Assembly: GCA_000181795.3 (NCBI GenBank)
Contig: CM012953.1
Location: 4,984,395-5,048,394, forward strand
Source: Trichinella spiralis
Lineage: Eukaryota; Nematoda; Enoplea; Trichinellida; Trichinellidae
Reading direction: 5' to 3'
DNA: 64,000 nucleotides
In this document: in pieces, positions 48,320 to 62,400 of the stretch
Numbering within the stretch: position 1 is the stretch's first letter
Layout of the letters: every line of letters begins with the position of its first letter
Program-made: the position numbers and the translations under genes
The notes under the pieces: model-generated
What the model saw: the letters and a program-made list of their open reading frames with translations, nothing else
The model's database searches: none
Told to the model about the DNA's origin: nothing

Positions 48320-50627
48320 CCATTCGTTTGTTTCCAATATGCAAACCACGATCCTGCATTTCTTCTTTCAGACGAACAACGCTTCTTTCTCTCTATAAAT
48401 ACCATTAATACATATTTCAAATTACATACATTGCAAATGCTATTCATTTTACAATGTAAAAATATTTCATTAATACTGTCATAAGAATTAATAAACCATT
48501 GCTTACTTTTCTTCCTTGACGAGGCAATCGAGGCTTTTGATGTGATCTTCGTTCTCGTGATTCCTTCATGATCAACATTTGCTTTTTACGAATTCTACAA
48601 AGTAAAAAAGTTTTTTAAATACATTTATAGTAATGCAATTATCAATCCAGTTATACAATGCAGCTTGTTTCTTTAAAGCTACTGCGCTTTCATCGTCAGT
48701 ATCACTTTCACATTCGTCATATAAGCCAGCTTTTTCTCGTAATTCTTCCTCTTTCATACATGCTTCAAAGTTTTCCACAATTTTTTGATCAACAAAGTCA
48801 GCTATATTATGGCCTTCCCAAATTTCTGGAATTTTATCATATTTCCATTCATCAGGTAACAGATAATTTTCTAAAATAAGAATGCTATTGAAAGATAAAA
48901 ATCGTAGCAAATAGTCTTATAACTGCTTACTTTTCAAATCCAAAGTGTAATCATCTCCTAGTTCAGCTTCAATTTGACATTCCTATAATTATTCAAATTT
49001 GAATTTATTGTAAATCAAAATATACTGTATGTAAAATAAACTTTTCAATCTGCTCTCTTAATCTCGCAATCCATGTTTCCATGTTCACATGACTGTTAAT
49101 AATATAGTATGTGAAACTCTCACAAAACACAATAAACATTAAAAAATAAAAGATTAAAAAAATCCTATTATATTATGTTATATTATTATTACGATAATTT
49201 CATTCTGCTAAAAATGCTAAACAAATTCGAAAACTATACTGATAACTAAAGAAGAAAAGAATGACAAAATTAAAACAAATAAATATAAATTCACTTATTA
49301 ATTATTTTTATAACTGATGATATTAATATATAGTCGTCAAAAAAATATTACCAATAATTTTCGCTCTTTTGACTGATCAGTTAACATTGCCATCCTTTTA
49401 CGTTGCACGGCTTCAGGTATAAATGGTGGTCTAGACTGAAAGTAAAAACATAAATTTAGGCAAGATTATTGGTAGAGAAAAAGAAATATATTTATACATT
49501 ATTCGGATTTGGTGGCATGGCTACTTGCAACCTATTCAAAATGGAATCTGATTTTTTTGATGACAGTTTCGCATCAATTCGATTCACCAACAAACGATCG
49601 CACGCCTATGTATATATATATACATTTATAACATTCATATTAATTGTATATAGAAATTAACATAATAACATTTTACTTCATTTCGTAAATCCATAATTCC
49701 TTCTAAAGTTACTGTGCTAATGCTAAACATTGGGAAACCTGCATCTTCCACTGCTTTCAGCAATTTCTTAAAAAAACATCTTTTCTAAGAAAAGAATAAA
49801 CTTTCATGTAATGATAATATATTACCAGCTTTTCTTCAGAAAGTTCTTCCTTTCTGAGCACATCCACCTTGTTTAAACCAATCAGAACCGGCTTATTTAC
49901 AAACAATGGACGAATACTTTCAAACAACGTGATCTTAAATCAACAAAAATATCAATAATAACACCTTTTAAATTGGCGCAGAAGATTCAAAAAACACACA
50001 TGCCCAAAAAATCAAAATAATGTACAATAAGAAGTTCATTTACGCAATCTCTTTTGCACGTGCAAAAAGCTGTATATAGAAATATACCTGCTCTTCTAAA
50101 CCATAATGGCACTGCTCGGAAATATCCATAATATAAACAACAGCAGAATGAATATGAGCCAGTGCCGTAATAGCCTGCATTTCAATGGTGTTTCGTTCTT
50201 CCAAAGGTTGATCCAAAATACCAGGAGTATCAATCACCTAAAAATTTCCCATTACTACAAACGTATTAAAGCAAATAGCAAAGTAGAAAATTACCTGCCA
50301 ACGAAGATATTTGTAATCCATATGGCCAACATACAAAGACTTTGTAGTGAATGCATAAGGCTGGACTTCAACATCCGCACGAGTCAGCTTATTTATAAGC
50401 GACGATTTACCAACATTTGGAAAACCGCAAATAATCAGAGTTCTATAAATCAATATCAACTAAAATCAATGGCAAAACCAAACTTTCAAACGTACCTCGT
50501 ATTAGGATCAATAGAAGGCAATCTTGAAAGATGCTGCCGCACTTGCTCAAGGTAAACAAAACTCTGTTTTTGTCGAGATATTATCTTCACCATTCTAAGA
50601 AAAGAATAGCAACAGCATTGATAAAGC

Positions 50628-50693
<66 letters not shown>

Positions 50694-51647
50694 AAAACAA
50701 AGTTTACTATAAAGTTAAATCCCATCAACACTTACCTTCCAAGCGCAGCTCGCTTCAGCATTTTACAACGATACAATGAGTCGCCAAATTTCATCATACG
50801 AGTATATTCTTTACCAACACTAAAAATAAAGCAATATGCAATTCAAACTATCAGTATTAATAATTAAAATATTTACTGCAATTAAAATAGTCAAGATGTG
50901 AACGAATGCTTGAAATTATTTACTTGAATCAGTGTTAACTTTAAGTTGTAAAAATATTACTAAATTCCAAACATTTTTTAATTCTGAAACAACTTCCGAA
51001 ACAAAAAAAAACTATTTCAGTGATTTAATTTTATTCAATTACTCAAATTTCACCATCATATTCTTCGTGATTAAATATACATTAGTATCAATGCAACATA
51101 ATAATAAAAAATAATATACTTATCAACAAGATGTCTAGCTGTATTTATCTGACCAAGTGCAATTTTGTAATGATCTCTGTCGTACAAGATATTTATTAAA
51201 TCTGCGTAGAACGGATGAATTTCCTATAAAATACACACACACATATACATATAATTCATTTATAACAAAACACAAAACTCATAACAATCATAACAAGACA
51301 GAATTGCACAGAAATATATAAAAGCAAAAAACACAACATCATATTACGTTAAAATCTTAAAAGCATAACACTCACATCTAGTTTTGGGAATTCATCCAAA
51401 ATCAATGTCAGTTTGTCATGAACGCTCTGCTGCATAAATTTCACCTTTCTAGAATAAAATTCACGAATTCGACTAATTGCATAATGCCTGTGAACTACAG
51501 TTGGTGTCTTTCTCTGGGTTTTAGAAAGAAAAATTTCCTTCATTTCCTTAAAGAAACAAATGTTTTATTTTTTTAATCATTTAATTTTTAATCCATCACC
51601 TGCGCCGTTGGAACAACTGTTATGCACTTGAAGTTGTAATGAACCAT
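47869..51647 (-). CDS. nog-1: Nucleolar GTP-binding protein 1 (NOG1/GTPBP4), 60S ribosome biogenesis
   Basis: About a dozen exons on the minus strand. The start [16 protein letters not shown] matches human NOG1 (MAHYNFKKITVVP). The N-terminal helical domain has [16 protein letters not shown] and [19 protein letters not shown]. The GTPase has G1 [10 protein letters not shown]3 DTPGIL and G4 NKVD, with [18 protein letters not shown] between. C-terminal parts include [17 protein letters not shown] and the end [12 protein letters not shown], parallel to the human SGKRKAGKKDRR. NOG1 acts in the nucleolus on pre-60S particles, where its tail probes the peptide exit tunnel. All GTPase motifs are intact. 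Confidence 0.95.
48280..48315 (+). repeat. (TA)18 microsatellite in a NOG1 intron
   Basis: A pure TA run. Apparent open frames through it on both strands are Tyr/Ile repeats produced by the microsatellite. Confidence 0.95.
50635..50691 (+). repeat. Compound (AAAT)n-(TA)n microsatellite in a NOG1 intron
   Basis: AAAT tetranucleotide units pass into an uninterrupted TA run. Confidence 0.95.
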
Positions 51648-52260
51648 TTCTGCCTTTAACGTCAAATATAATAAACAGAAAAATCAAAAGTAAAGTATTT
51701 TGTTAAAACGTTGTTCGCTCAGTAAAGTTAAACAACGTTACAGACTGCATTAAGAAATGATAGTCAAGTATTACTCTACCGTAATTATGTAAAGAAAAAC
51801 TAGCAAGCATATGCAATGAAACTTTATTTTTATTAGCGTTATTAAACATTTAACGCAATTTTAGTAGTACTTAATTTATTGCAATGGTGTAACACGACAG
51901 AGATAGTTTCTGTTAAGCGAGTTACAAATGAGACAATTTAAATTATTTTGTTGCATTTATTTAATCTTAAAGTAAACCTGATATTTTGTTAAATGACTAT
52001 ATTTTTCATTATAGGAAAAATTTTTGTTTTTTATTTTATTTACTTCTATGTAAAAAGCATGCGATAATTGGTTTAAATTGATAACTTGAGCAAAAACGAT
52101 AAGGAATTGTTGCAATAAAGCCATTTTCGATTTTGACTGTTTTGATGCAATTTTGAGTACTTTTGTGAATTTTTTAAAGCATAGCAAGCAAGCCATGAAT
52201 ATGACATTTTTTGCTTTTATTTTATTTAAATAATACAAGTTGAATAACAATAACAAAAAT
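51648..52260. other. Gap between the ankyrin/Dpy-30 gene and NOG1
   Basis: 613 bp on the minus strand with no gene. A 99-codon frame at 51957-52256 is Lys/Phe-rich and looks random. It holds the ankyrin gene 3' UTR and the NOG1 promoter. Confidence 0.4.
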
Positions 52261-55200
52261 TTAGGGCAGTGAAGAATGAGTCACCTCTTGTCTATAACTT
52301 TTTAGAAAAGTAGCAATGTAACTAATAGGACGCATTGGCCTTATGGTTGTTATTTCAATTAATGCTTCGGTTAGCGGGATGCCAACTGTCTGCAATACAC
52401 GTTGAACATTTGGCGAAAGGGGCATATTTCTTGTCAAGCTTAGACGAAATTCAACAAAAGGTGGCATAGAGCTAGTCCGTTCATGCTCAACAAGAGTTGG
52501 CTTTATCGGTTCCTTTTCTTGACCTAACAATGAGAAATGAACGCCTAAATTGCAAAGGATTTTACAAAAGAAATGAATTTTATTAAAATATATTAAACAG
52601 AAAAAGGTTCGATTTTAGTAAGCGTTTTCATAAAGCAACAAGATACAATAGTTTACTGAAAGAAATTTAAATTTTAAATCATTTTTTCACGTATAAAATT
52701 TAAAACTACTTGAAAATAAATATAATGCATTTTAAACTTATAATGTAATGTAATGTAATGTAATGATAAACTTTAAAATAATTTTATAAATAAAAATTGT
52801 TATGAGGACTATAATATTAATTGCTAACCTGATTTTGTGCATAATTCCAAATTATCTAATGAATCCAAACTGGAGACATCAGAATTTTCGGCAGTTTCAT
52901 AAGATGGCATTCGTGAAAAATTGAAAGACAGCTTCTGCGGATTCAGTAAGTAAAACTCTGGCTTGTGACCATCCTGAAACTAAACAGCATATCTATTCAA
53001 AATATTACTTTTTGTTTTTTAACTAATTTTGGCTTTAAATTAAAATAAACAAAGAAAGGCTTTATAATAGAAGAAGGTTTTCATTTAATGAAAGCAAACT
53101 TAAATTTCTACTATAAAATTACAGAAATTGAATTGTAAGCTCATGAAAATTTATAGTGATAAAATTGAAATTGAAACTGAATACTGGTATGTGAGATGTT
53201 TTCAGTCTTCGTTATTGTTACATTAATTGTTGAATACAAAAAATAAAAGCAATAAAGCATTGCAGCTTACGCAATCAATCACATTAGGATCAGCTTCGGC
53301 TTCTTTTAAAGCTTGATAACAGCAGTTATCTTCTCCTTTTCCAATGGCATAATGAAGTGGTGTGCGAAGTTTCTTAAACATTTCAGTATGATCAGTATTA
53401 TTAGAGGTTATTAGTTTTCATTATTTTTGTGATAATTATAAAAATTATTCAGATTATAAAAAATTAGCCATTCCAAAGTTGCTTTGTTAAAAGTTCACCT
53501 TCTCTTATTTCTTATAACGGTAAAAGTATTTAATTTTCTACATAAAATAAATTATACACTACTAATATATGTTATTTATTAATATTTAGATGAATTGAAC
53601 TTACGTAATCTTTTGAATTTATTGTTTCAGGATATTTTTCTAAGATATAACGGAGAATGTCTTCTTTGTCACTGGCAACAGCAGTGTGAAGTGGAGTTGC
53701 ACCAAAACGATTTCTTGCTATTGCCCACTTTTTAGCAGTCAACAATATTTTAACTTTTTCTAAATCACCATTTTCAATAGCTTCATGTATTGCCGCTATT
53801 TTTTCCTATACATTATCATCATTATATATGTATAGAACAATATCAATTTGCTTTTTCTTGAAATGGAAGAATTTCTTATGTTTGAATAAAATTCAAAATT
53901 CTATTAATTAATGTATACTATATAACTTGATAAGAGAAAAGAAATTCATTTAGATTCAAGCATTTGCAATAATAAATGATGCATTGAATTAGTAATTACC
54001 AAATATGTGGATACTTCTTGGAGAAATGCTTGACTGGATGGGTGACTTGAATGCCTACCAAGCAACAGGTCTCCACAACCGCTGAATACTAGCTGGGCTA
54101 ATTTTGTCACGCGACCCTCCCGTAACCAAAGACTTAGCAAGTAATTGAATTCATGGGACAAATTGTGATTCTGTTTACTACAGAAACAGCGCAACGTTGA
54201 TCGGTCCAGTAAATCAGGCTTCTGAATGTAATCTCTGGGTGAACATCCATTCTAAATAGTGTAAGTTATTTTTACATTTATTCCTATTTTAAAAATTCAT
54301 TATTAATTATTTCATACTTCCTTTTCTTTACAAAAATAACAACAGTACATCAACTAGCAGCAATATAATATTCAAAAAAATAACAATAAATGGTCGCTTA
54401 TGATGCAGAACACTTCTCATAGAAATTATATTTAAAGAAAATTTTATTTTATTTACATTTATTATTTTAAATTTTAAAATTAAAATAGAAAAGAAACTTT
54501 GAAATTGAAAATACAAATATTTGAAGCAGAATTGTTGACTGATTAGTGTTTACATTACTATTCAAAAAAAGAAAAGAAGTTTAAAAGTAGTCATAATCAT
54601 CATAATGCTTTATAAAAGATATTTAAAAAATTATGAAGCTGAAATAGATTCTTAATAAAAAAATTTTAATAATCCCTCTTTTTTTCAATTCAAATGTCTT
54701 CATTTTCTTACGCAATCAACGATGTCCAGACTTGCACCTGCATTGATGAGAAATTGATAAACTTTATCATCTTGGCACTGCTGCATCACGGCTACATAAT
54801 GCAAAGCAGTTCTTTTGTTCTAAACAAAATATACATTATATAAGCACTTTTTTATGCAAATAGGTTAGACATGAAAATATTTTATCCAGAAATTATCATT
54901 ATTAGTAGCAGTAGTTAATATGAAATCAATAGTCTTTTAAATTAATAATTAACAAAGAATGTGGAAAAATTTTTTATATAATATTCTAATCATTGGTTAT
55001 GATCAATAATTGTTCTAAACAACTTAAAATTATGTTTAAATTAAATTTAGCTAATCCATTAATCCATAAGATTAATATTAAATTAATGAAATTAAATACA
55101 GTAAATAATAATGTGAATTGCATGCTAAAAGCAAAGATTTCTTGTATAGATTTTTAATATTTCAAAAGTTTTTGAATAGTTTAGCTAAATTTTGTAATAT

Positions 55201-56096
55201 ATGAATTGGAATAAAAAATTGTTTCAGCTTAGTGTGAGAACTCTGTTTTATCTGTCCAAATAAACTTCTTACTTGCAATAAAACAGAAAGATGTGCAAAT
55301 ACTTTTAAATTCCACATGCAAAAAATTTAAGTATAGTGTATTTTATAACTTCATAAATGAAAGATTAACTGTAAAAATTATAGATTGAAAATGAAAAGCG
55401 TTTTCAACAATTTTTCTTTTCATTCTCTGCAGTTAGTGCTGCATGATTTGAAAGGGGATAATAATATCGACATAATGTAAAAGTGGAATATATTGATTGT
55501 TGTTATTAGTTTGTTAATATTAAAAATAAAAATAGACATACATGATCCTGAGCGTCAATTATTTGTGGATATTTGTTAAGAAGCCAAAAAATTATGCTTA
55601 AATCATTATTGATGACAGCTTTGTGCAGTATTGTAGAACCACTTCTGTCTCTGGCTAAGGCAAATTTTTGTCGTTGTACCAATTCTTTAAGCAAAAGTAA
55701 ATTGTGACATTCTACTGCTTGATGAATGGCATCAATCTTGTTCTATAGATAAGCATATTATAATATTTTCTATTTTATTTTCTGTTTTTTTTATATTTAA
55801 TTTATCACTGTCATACCTGATAAGCAGGAAGTTGACGTAGAAATTTAATGCTTGCTCTGTGTTTGACATCGTCTATTAAACCTAATAAGAGATCACCAAA
55901 TCCAAGTAGAACCAATTTTTCTAAATTTTTAACATCACCTTTGTCCAACCAATGCATAATTGACCGCTCTAAATCTGAAATATGTAATTGAGTAGTTTAA
56001 TTTTTTTTAATGATAAAAATTGTTCAAACTGTCACCACCTTCGAGAAGAGCGTGCGACTGTTTTCCACTGATCATGCTGCTTGACAAGACAAACAT
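52261..56096 (-). CDS. Ankyrin-repeat protein with duplicated module and C-terminal Dpy-30-like motif
   Basis: About nine exons on the minus strand from Met at 56096. Two similar modules run in tandem. Each starts with a segment ending in GDLLLG, followed by ankyrin repeats: AIHQAVECHNLLLLKELVQR with ALARDRSGSTILHKAV in module 1, and AIHEAIENGDLEKVKILLTA with AIARNRFGATPLHTAV in module 2. Both close with (T/R)(A/P)LHY and an LL-type repeat. The last exon (52261 to about 52523) ends VGIPLTEALIEITTIRPMRP then ISYIATFLKSYRQE, which fits the Dpy-30/RIIa-like helical dimer motif (L..RP..PI..LA..L). Such motifs dock regulatory or ciliary complexes. I do not recognise the gene. By inference it is an adaptor protein. 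Confidence 0.8.
52741..52765 (+). repeat. (TAATG)5 pentanucleotide repeat
   Basis: Five perfect TAATG units in an intron of the ankyrin-repeat gene. Confidence 0.95.
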
Positions 56097-58036
56097 TAGC
56101 TGCTCTGATTTTCAATCAAGATGAACACCGTACACGGACAATCAGAAAATCAATGTTACCTGCCATTTCATATTGGCAATGGACGCTCACACTGCCACAA
56201 ATGTGCAGCTCACATTTGAATAGAATGAAAGCTCAAATAGGATTCTATTGATTAACAGAAACTTTTCTCATCATTCATCTTGACAAACAACTGAATACTA
56301 TTACAAACTATTCCAACTATTACAAATTCAAAATAATTACATTCTACATTATACAACTACAAGGCATACTACAAATTGAATCTACTTTTTTGCATTTATT
56401 AAATTGAATTACTGATTTTTCTTTTTCTTTTTTTTCTTGAAATCTACACATTTTTAATATTTAAAAATCAATCTCATAAATTAACACAGATATGAAAGTT
56501 TTATTCTTTTCTTTTTTTCCAACAGCAATTATCTTTTTTTCCTTCTCTTAAACTTAATAAAATAATTTCTTTTTAATCCAAAGCATACAAGTTTTTCAAC
56601 ACACTAAAATATTGAAAAATCAAAATTTAACTGATCTTTTAAAAATACTTATTATGCTTAACAAATCATTTCAAAATATTTACACTGATTCCATTATTTT
56701 AAAATTAGATGCTATTGTTATCATAACAATTTATAAATTTTTTTATATATTGTGCATCTTCATACGAATTTAATAACTGTTATATAATTACATGATAATT
56801 TTACTACATTATTATTATTATTAGTACACGACAATTAATCTGATCCAAAGAAGTTTGCATTCAAATTCATTATTTAAAATTAAATTAATTTCATCACAGT
56901 TGCAATATGCGCAATGTTTGGTTTATATTTCAAAAAACGGATTTTTTAAAATATTCGTTTTATAAAAGTTTTACTGTTAATTTATTTACTTATCAACAAC
57001 ATTGACTTCATATAGTGTTCGTTCGAAAGATCATACTTTGCATAAAAAATAAGTTTGTTATCAAAACATTATTCTAAATTGATGATGGAAATGATTGTAG
57101 AGGCTTTTTAAATTTCAGCTTCTAAAAAACAATCAGATTGTTGCCTGCATTTTTAATAAGAAAACGGTGCTAAAGTAAATTGTTATCAACAACAGCAAAA
57201 ATGATGCAAAAATTCTCTGATGCAAAGTAAACATTGAAATGGAAACTAATTTTACACTTAAATGAAAAATTTCTAAATTACAATATTAAAATATTTATTG
57301 AACTAAACTGCAACAAAGTGAATTATAGAAATGGAATGAATCATGATTAACCAATTGTGACAGCTCAAAGGAAAAGTTTCATGTTCCTATCTTAGGTGAG
57401 AAGGAAAATTATTCAAATTCCCAATAGATGCATTATAAGTGTTTATTTTATGAGCAAAGTAATCATTTTCCTGCTTTCAACATAATTCACAAGGTGTGTT
57501 CTGATCTGAATTGCTAAGCTGAGTACAATTTATTTTACGATTATTCTATTTGATCACGGTGCCAAAAATTCACATTTTCTTATCATTCACTTGTGGAATA
57601 AAAAGAAATCTCAACATCTAGCAATTTTATATGCGGTAAGAAAGAGAAATTTATTTGCCATATTTATTCAACTTAATTTTTATTTTTGGATAAATTTCCC
57701 AATTTTAAATTGAAATAAATCATTCACAGAATCGGTTTTCAATTAAAATTTATGTTGACTTAATGACGGAATATTTATTCGACATTAATATTTTGTCAGT
57801 GTATTCTTTATTGCATCTGAAAAAATTGAACATTATGCTAAGAGACACATTTACATACTGGTGACTTCATATTACAATTTTCATAAATTTCTGTGTAATC
57901 TAAAAAGCAACAATTCCATAATCAATTTTAAATAAAAAAATTCTTTTACGACACTATAAAATATTTTCTAATAATAGCAAAAAACTATTCTATCAGTTTT
58001 TTAGTAGTTTACGGTAGAACTTTTGTTATGCTAAAG
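56097..58036. other. 1.9-kb AT-rich intergenic region upstream of the ankyrin gene
   Basis: No coding sequence recognised. It includes the ankyrin gene promoter at the left. An 8-bp TGCTAAAG at 58029-58036 is the target duplication of the hAT element that follows. Confidence 0.45.
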
Positions 58037-58928
58037 CAGAGATAGGCAAACTTCTTGTATCATGTAACCTTTATGATTCCTTGATGCCTCATCGACCCCC
58101 AATCTTTTAAAATACATATTATTAATGATAAATTTCTTTATTATAAGGTACCCTTTTTACCCTTCTCGATCATATTCATTTCACCTTTACCTTCAATTAT
58201 CCTTTCTTCAATTTGCATATCTGTTCCTATAATGGCCGTATTCATGTGAATAATAATGTTAATAACTTCATGATTAAGTTGAAGGTAGTTGATAATTTTT
58301 TATTTAATTACTTGGCATCGTTAATGAGAAGGATGTGGTTTGATAAATAGCAGCAAGGGCATTGATATTTGGCTGGAGATTGGTGAGTTTTAGATGTAAA
58401 CCACGCATTTCCAGGTTCAATCTGTTCCTCTGCTTTGTTCCTTTCTTGTGGTGTCTTTTGATAGTTCAGAAAATTATAAATTATTGTTATGAATTAGTTC
58501 TCCATGAAATAAACTCCTCAGATAGGATTTCAAAGTTCATATTTGATGCTGGAGTTCATCGATCCCCCATTCGATCCCTAAGTTTTTATCGACCCCTTAG
58601 ATCAGGGGTGCGCAACCTGCGGTCGTGGATGAGCGATGCTAAATTGAATAAATTTTCGGCAAACAAAGTATTTCTTGTTATGCACCTAATTCCATGCTTT
58701 TGGAATTGGCGTAAACGCGGTCGTAGGAAGATTTTCAAATAACATTAGACATAGGTAGATTTTCAATAAAATTGGATTACAATGGGCAATGTGGTTGGGC
58801 TCACATGCGTCCGTTATGACAATAAGGATGCTGAATGCAGCCTCCAGTAGCCATAAAGTTGCGCACCCCTGCCTTAGATAGTCCCATCGATTCTAAAGGG
58901 TTGATATCGACCACTTTGGCTATCCCTG
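58037..58928. mobile_element. Non-autonomous hAT element (outer), 8-bp TSD
   Basis: The ends are CAGAGATAGGCAAACTT at 58037 and, on the minus strand, CAGGGATAGCCAAAGT ending at 58928. TGCTAAAG is duplicated exactly on both sides (58029-58036 and 58929-58936). The CAG...TAG-type ends and 8-bp duplication are typical of hAT transposons. No transposase was recognised. A second hAT is inserted inside it. Confidence 0.88.
58603..58871. mobile_element. Nested hAT-type MITE (inner), 269 bp, 8-bp TSD
   Basis: It starts CAGGGGTGCGCAACCTGCGG and ends GTTGCGCACCCCTG, giving inverted repeats that share CAGGGGTGCGCAAC. The target duplication CCTTAGAT is exact at 58595-58602 and 58872-58879. The CAGGGGT.CnCAAC start is a common hAT end. 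It is too short to code. Confidence 0.92.
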
Positions 58929-58936
58929 TGCTAAAG

Positions 58937-59415
58937 CAAGGCTTCATTTGACTTGGGCGTTTCAGTCACGGTTAAAATTATATTGAAAAATATGCTTTTG
59001 TAGTACTTTTAAATAATTGTCATGTAATAATGAACATTTAAAGCTGTAAAAGTGAAGCTATTTATACAATAATTGACGTAAAAAAATATAACATTACGCA
59101 CAATTTACTTTTAACTTTCAGCGTACCCAATTTTTAAATTTATTTTGCATAAAATTTAAAATTAAATAATAAATAGTTTCATAATTAAAAGATTTTTTGT
59201 AGTGGAAGCAGAACAATGTCAAGCAGTAACAAATTGATGTAGCATTTAAGTCATCAAATATTTCCTTTTTATCAGGTGAATTGTGAATTTTTAAAAGTAA
59301 ATGCATCTAGAACGTCAAAGAACAGCTTATAACGGCATCAATTTCAAATTATTAAAAAATTTACTAAAAAGGTAATTAGCAATGTTTTTTAGCATTACAA
59401 ATGCTTTAGAATATA
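58937..59415. other. Promoter region of the SLC6 gene
   Basis: 480 bp of AT-rich DNA between the hAT target duplication and the transporter start codon. No gene seen. Confidence 0.4.
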
Positions 59416-62400
59416 ATGCTGAAAATTTGCCATTCTGCGTTACATAAAAAAAGTAAAAGCAGAGAAAGTGGCGAAAACGTTGATAGTTCAACAAATGGAT
59501 CATTTATAACAAAAATTGAAAATATGGATGAAAGCCCAAATGACAGTAGTGCAATGATTAGTAATTTTGAGTCATCATCCAAAGAATTTAATGAAACAAT
59601 TCCTGAGCGTGAAACTTGGTCCAAAAAAATGGACTTTCTACTTTCTGTTATTGGATTTGCTGTTGATTTGGCAAATGTCTGGCGTTTTCCTTACCTTTGT
59701 TTCAAAAATGGCGGAGGTAAGCAATTCTTTTTAGTATTTATTTTACTTATAAAAAATATCAAACTCTAAAAATTTAGGAGCTTTTCTCATACCGTACTTA
59801 ATTATGCTCATGCTCACGGGAATTCCTCTATTTTATATGGAACTCGTATTGGGGCAGTACTTCCGAAAAGGCGCTATAACAACATGGGGAAACGTATGTC
59901 CTTTATTTAAAGGTATAATAAAATCTTTTGTTGCATGGGAAGCATAATTTTCATTTAAAAAAGCATGCAGTTCTTAAAACATATTTTACATTTTAATTTC
60001 AACAAAATCTATGTTTGTTGATAATTTTATAAATTAAAAGAATATATTTTTTTAATTTGGATCAACTTTCAATCTTTTTACAGGTATTGGCTACTGCGTG
60101 GTTATGATAGCATTTTATACCGATTTATTTTACAACGTAATAATTGCCTGGTCGTTTAATTTTCTCTTCCACTCTTTCACAAGCGAACTGCCATGGTATT
60201 CTTGCAATCATAGCTGGAATAGTCCTAACTGCTATAGTAAAACTGTTTCATGGAACATGTCTGACACCGGGGGTATTTACTCTCAATGTGCTCCGCAAAT
60301 GGATATCAATGCAAGTCAGCATTTCAACCCTGTTTCATCTGCTGATGAATATTACTAGTAATGTGATTAAAACATTTATTTCAGCACTTAAAATCTTTTC
60401 TATTTCAAAATTGGAGAAGTTTAATAATACAGTCGGCAGGGTAATAAATAAGTACGCTGCGTAATATGCGATGTTTGAATAAAGATTATCTTTAAAATAC
60501 AATCTACAAGACATACTGTATATGTATATTCTTTAGATAAGGTTGCACTGCAGTGTACTATACTGTAATGCGTTTATTGTAAATTTAATATTACTTTTGA
60601 AAATGTACTTCTAAATTTATTCTTTTATTTATATAAGTAATTTGAGATGTTAAAACAACTGATTTTAGAATAAACAAGAAATATTCTATTTTTTTGGCGT
60701 ATTAATCTTTACATTTATTTAAATGAAGTGCATTAACATTTTTTAACATAAGCTGATTAGTTTTGCTTTATTAAAATTATTTGTAAGTTTTAAAAATATT
60801 TTTAAAATATTAACTTGCCTTTTAGGTCTCAGATATTATTTTTTAATATTTAATACTTATGTATTATTGCAATTTAGTTCTAGAATGCTCGGCTTTCGAA
60901 ATATAAATGGCTCTGCAACAGCAACTATTGAAAACCTTGGAAAGCTTCAGTGGGAAATTGTTCTATGTGTTCTTCTGGTATATGTTATATGTTATTTCAG
61001 CTTGTGGAAAGGGATCAAAATGTCTGGAAAGGTAAGGCTGTATTATCACAAGTACTTATACTTAGATAGCTTTATTAACATTTCAATATTAAATTAAATT
61101 CATATTAAGCATGTTTATCAAAACTAAATTTTGAGCAATATTATTATTGTTTTATTATTGTAATTCTGTTTATTATATATTCAGTTGTTATAACTTTTTA
61201 TTCTGAATTAAAAAATAAAGAATTTATAAAAATTTTGAATTAAAATTAGACATTGAGATTGTTATGCTTTATCGAAATCTTGATAGCTCAATGTCATGTA
61301 ATTATGAAACGTAGTATGTATATTATTAAAATTCTAAATATTTATTCATAAAGCATATGTTTATTCATTTATAAAGCAAAATATTTGTTCATTTTATTTA
61401 TTTCTTATTGATTAAAGGGAAAAATTACCAGTAAAAGATATCAAATACTATCAGGTCAGCAATAAAATAATAAGCAAAAATTTATTTAAATAAGTTACTG
61501 TAAATATTTTGTTTTACTTAATTATCAGTGAATGAAATGGAATAAAATGCAAGGAAACTGACAACAGTATCATCTAACTAAAGAATCAATAAATCACAAA
61601 GATGCTCCAAATAAGAAAAAATAAATAAAAGCGGCATGACAGTTAAAATAGTAACTTTATTGTTTTAAAAGTATACAGTTAAAAAAAGTTGTTTTAAGTG
61701 AGTTCAGTATTACATCGAACGTTGTAAGATAGAATAGGTATGGTTGTTGTTTTTCAAATACAGCACAAAAATAGAATAAAATATGAGTATAAATTAGTGA
61801 AATGATTGTTAATAAAAATGTTAAAGAACATTCAATTTATTACCATTTTTATTAAGGTTGTTTGGTTTACCGCACTTTTTCCTTATGTGGTCCTTCTTGT
61901 ACTTTTTATACGCGGCATAACGCTTCCTGGTTCATTAGAAGGAATAAAATACTACTTATATCCAAACATAAATAAACTGACGAAAGGACAAGTAAGTATT
62001 TATTGCTTATAACTGATACCGCAAATCAAGAATGTTTAAGGTGTGGATCGATGCTGCTACTCAAGTTTTTTTCTCGCTTGGTCCAGGATTTGGGGTACTT
62101 TTGGCATTTTCTAGCTACAATAAATTTCACAACAACGTCTATTTGTAATAGATAATGTTTAATTTTTTCAATATGCATCTAGACATATGACAAGATAAAT
62201 TTTTTTCAAATAGTGATGCCCTGTTGACAAGCAGCATTAACTGTGGCACTAGTTTCATTGCTGGATTTGTGGTTTTTTCCATTCTTGGCTATATGTCTTG
62301 TATATCTGGTGAATCAATCGACACTGTTGCGAGAGAAGGTATGAATTCAAATTAAAAATGTTTAATGACAATTTTAACATTTTTAGGACCAGGACTTGTT

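Noticed and set aside
48260-48484. Overlapping frames on both strands through the TA repeat
   Set aside because: The long Tyr/Ile stretches come from the (TA)18 microsatellite in a NOG1 intron; only the flanking exon codons are real.
54328-54516. 62-codon minus-strand frame in the ankyrin gene
   Set aside because: It lies in an intron, is almost all Ile/Leu/Phe/Asn from AT-rich DNA, and is interrupted by no splice-consistent exon.
58362-58742. 126-codon frame within the hAT elements
   Set aside because: It runs across the border of the inner insertion (58603), so it is a chance join; no hAT transposase motifs are present.
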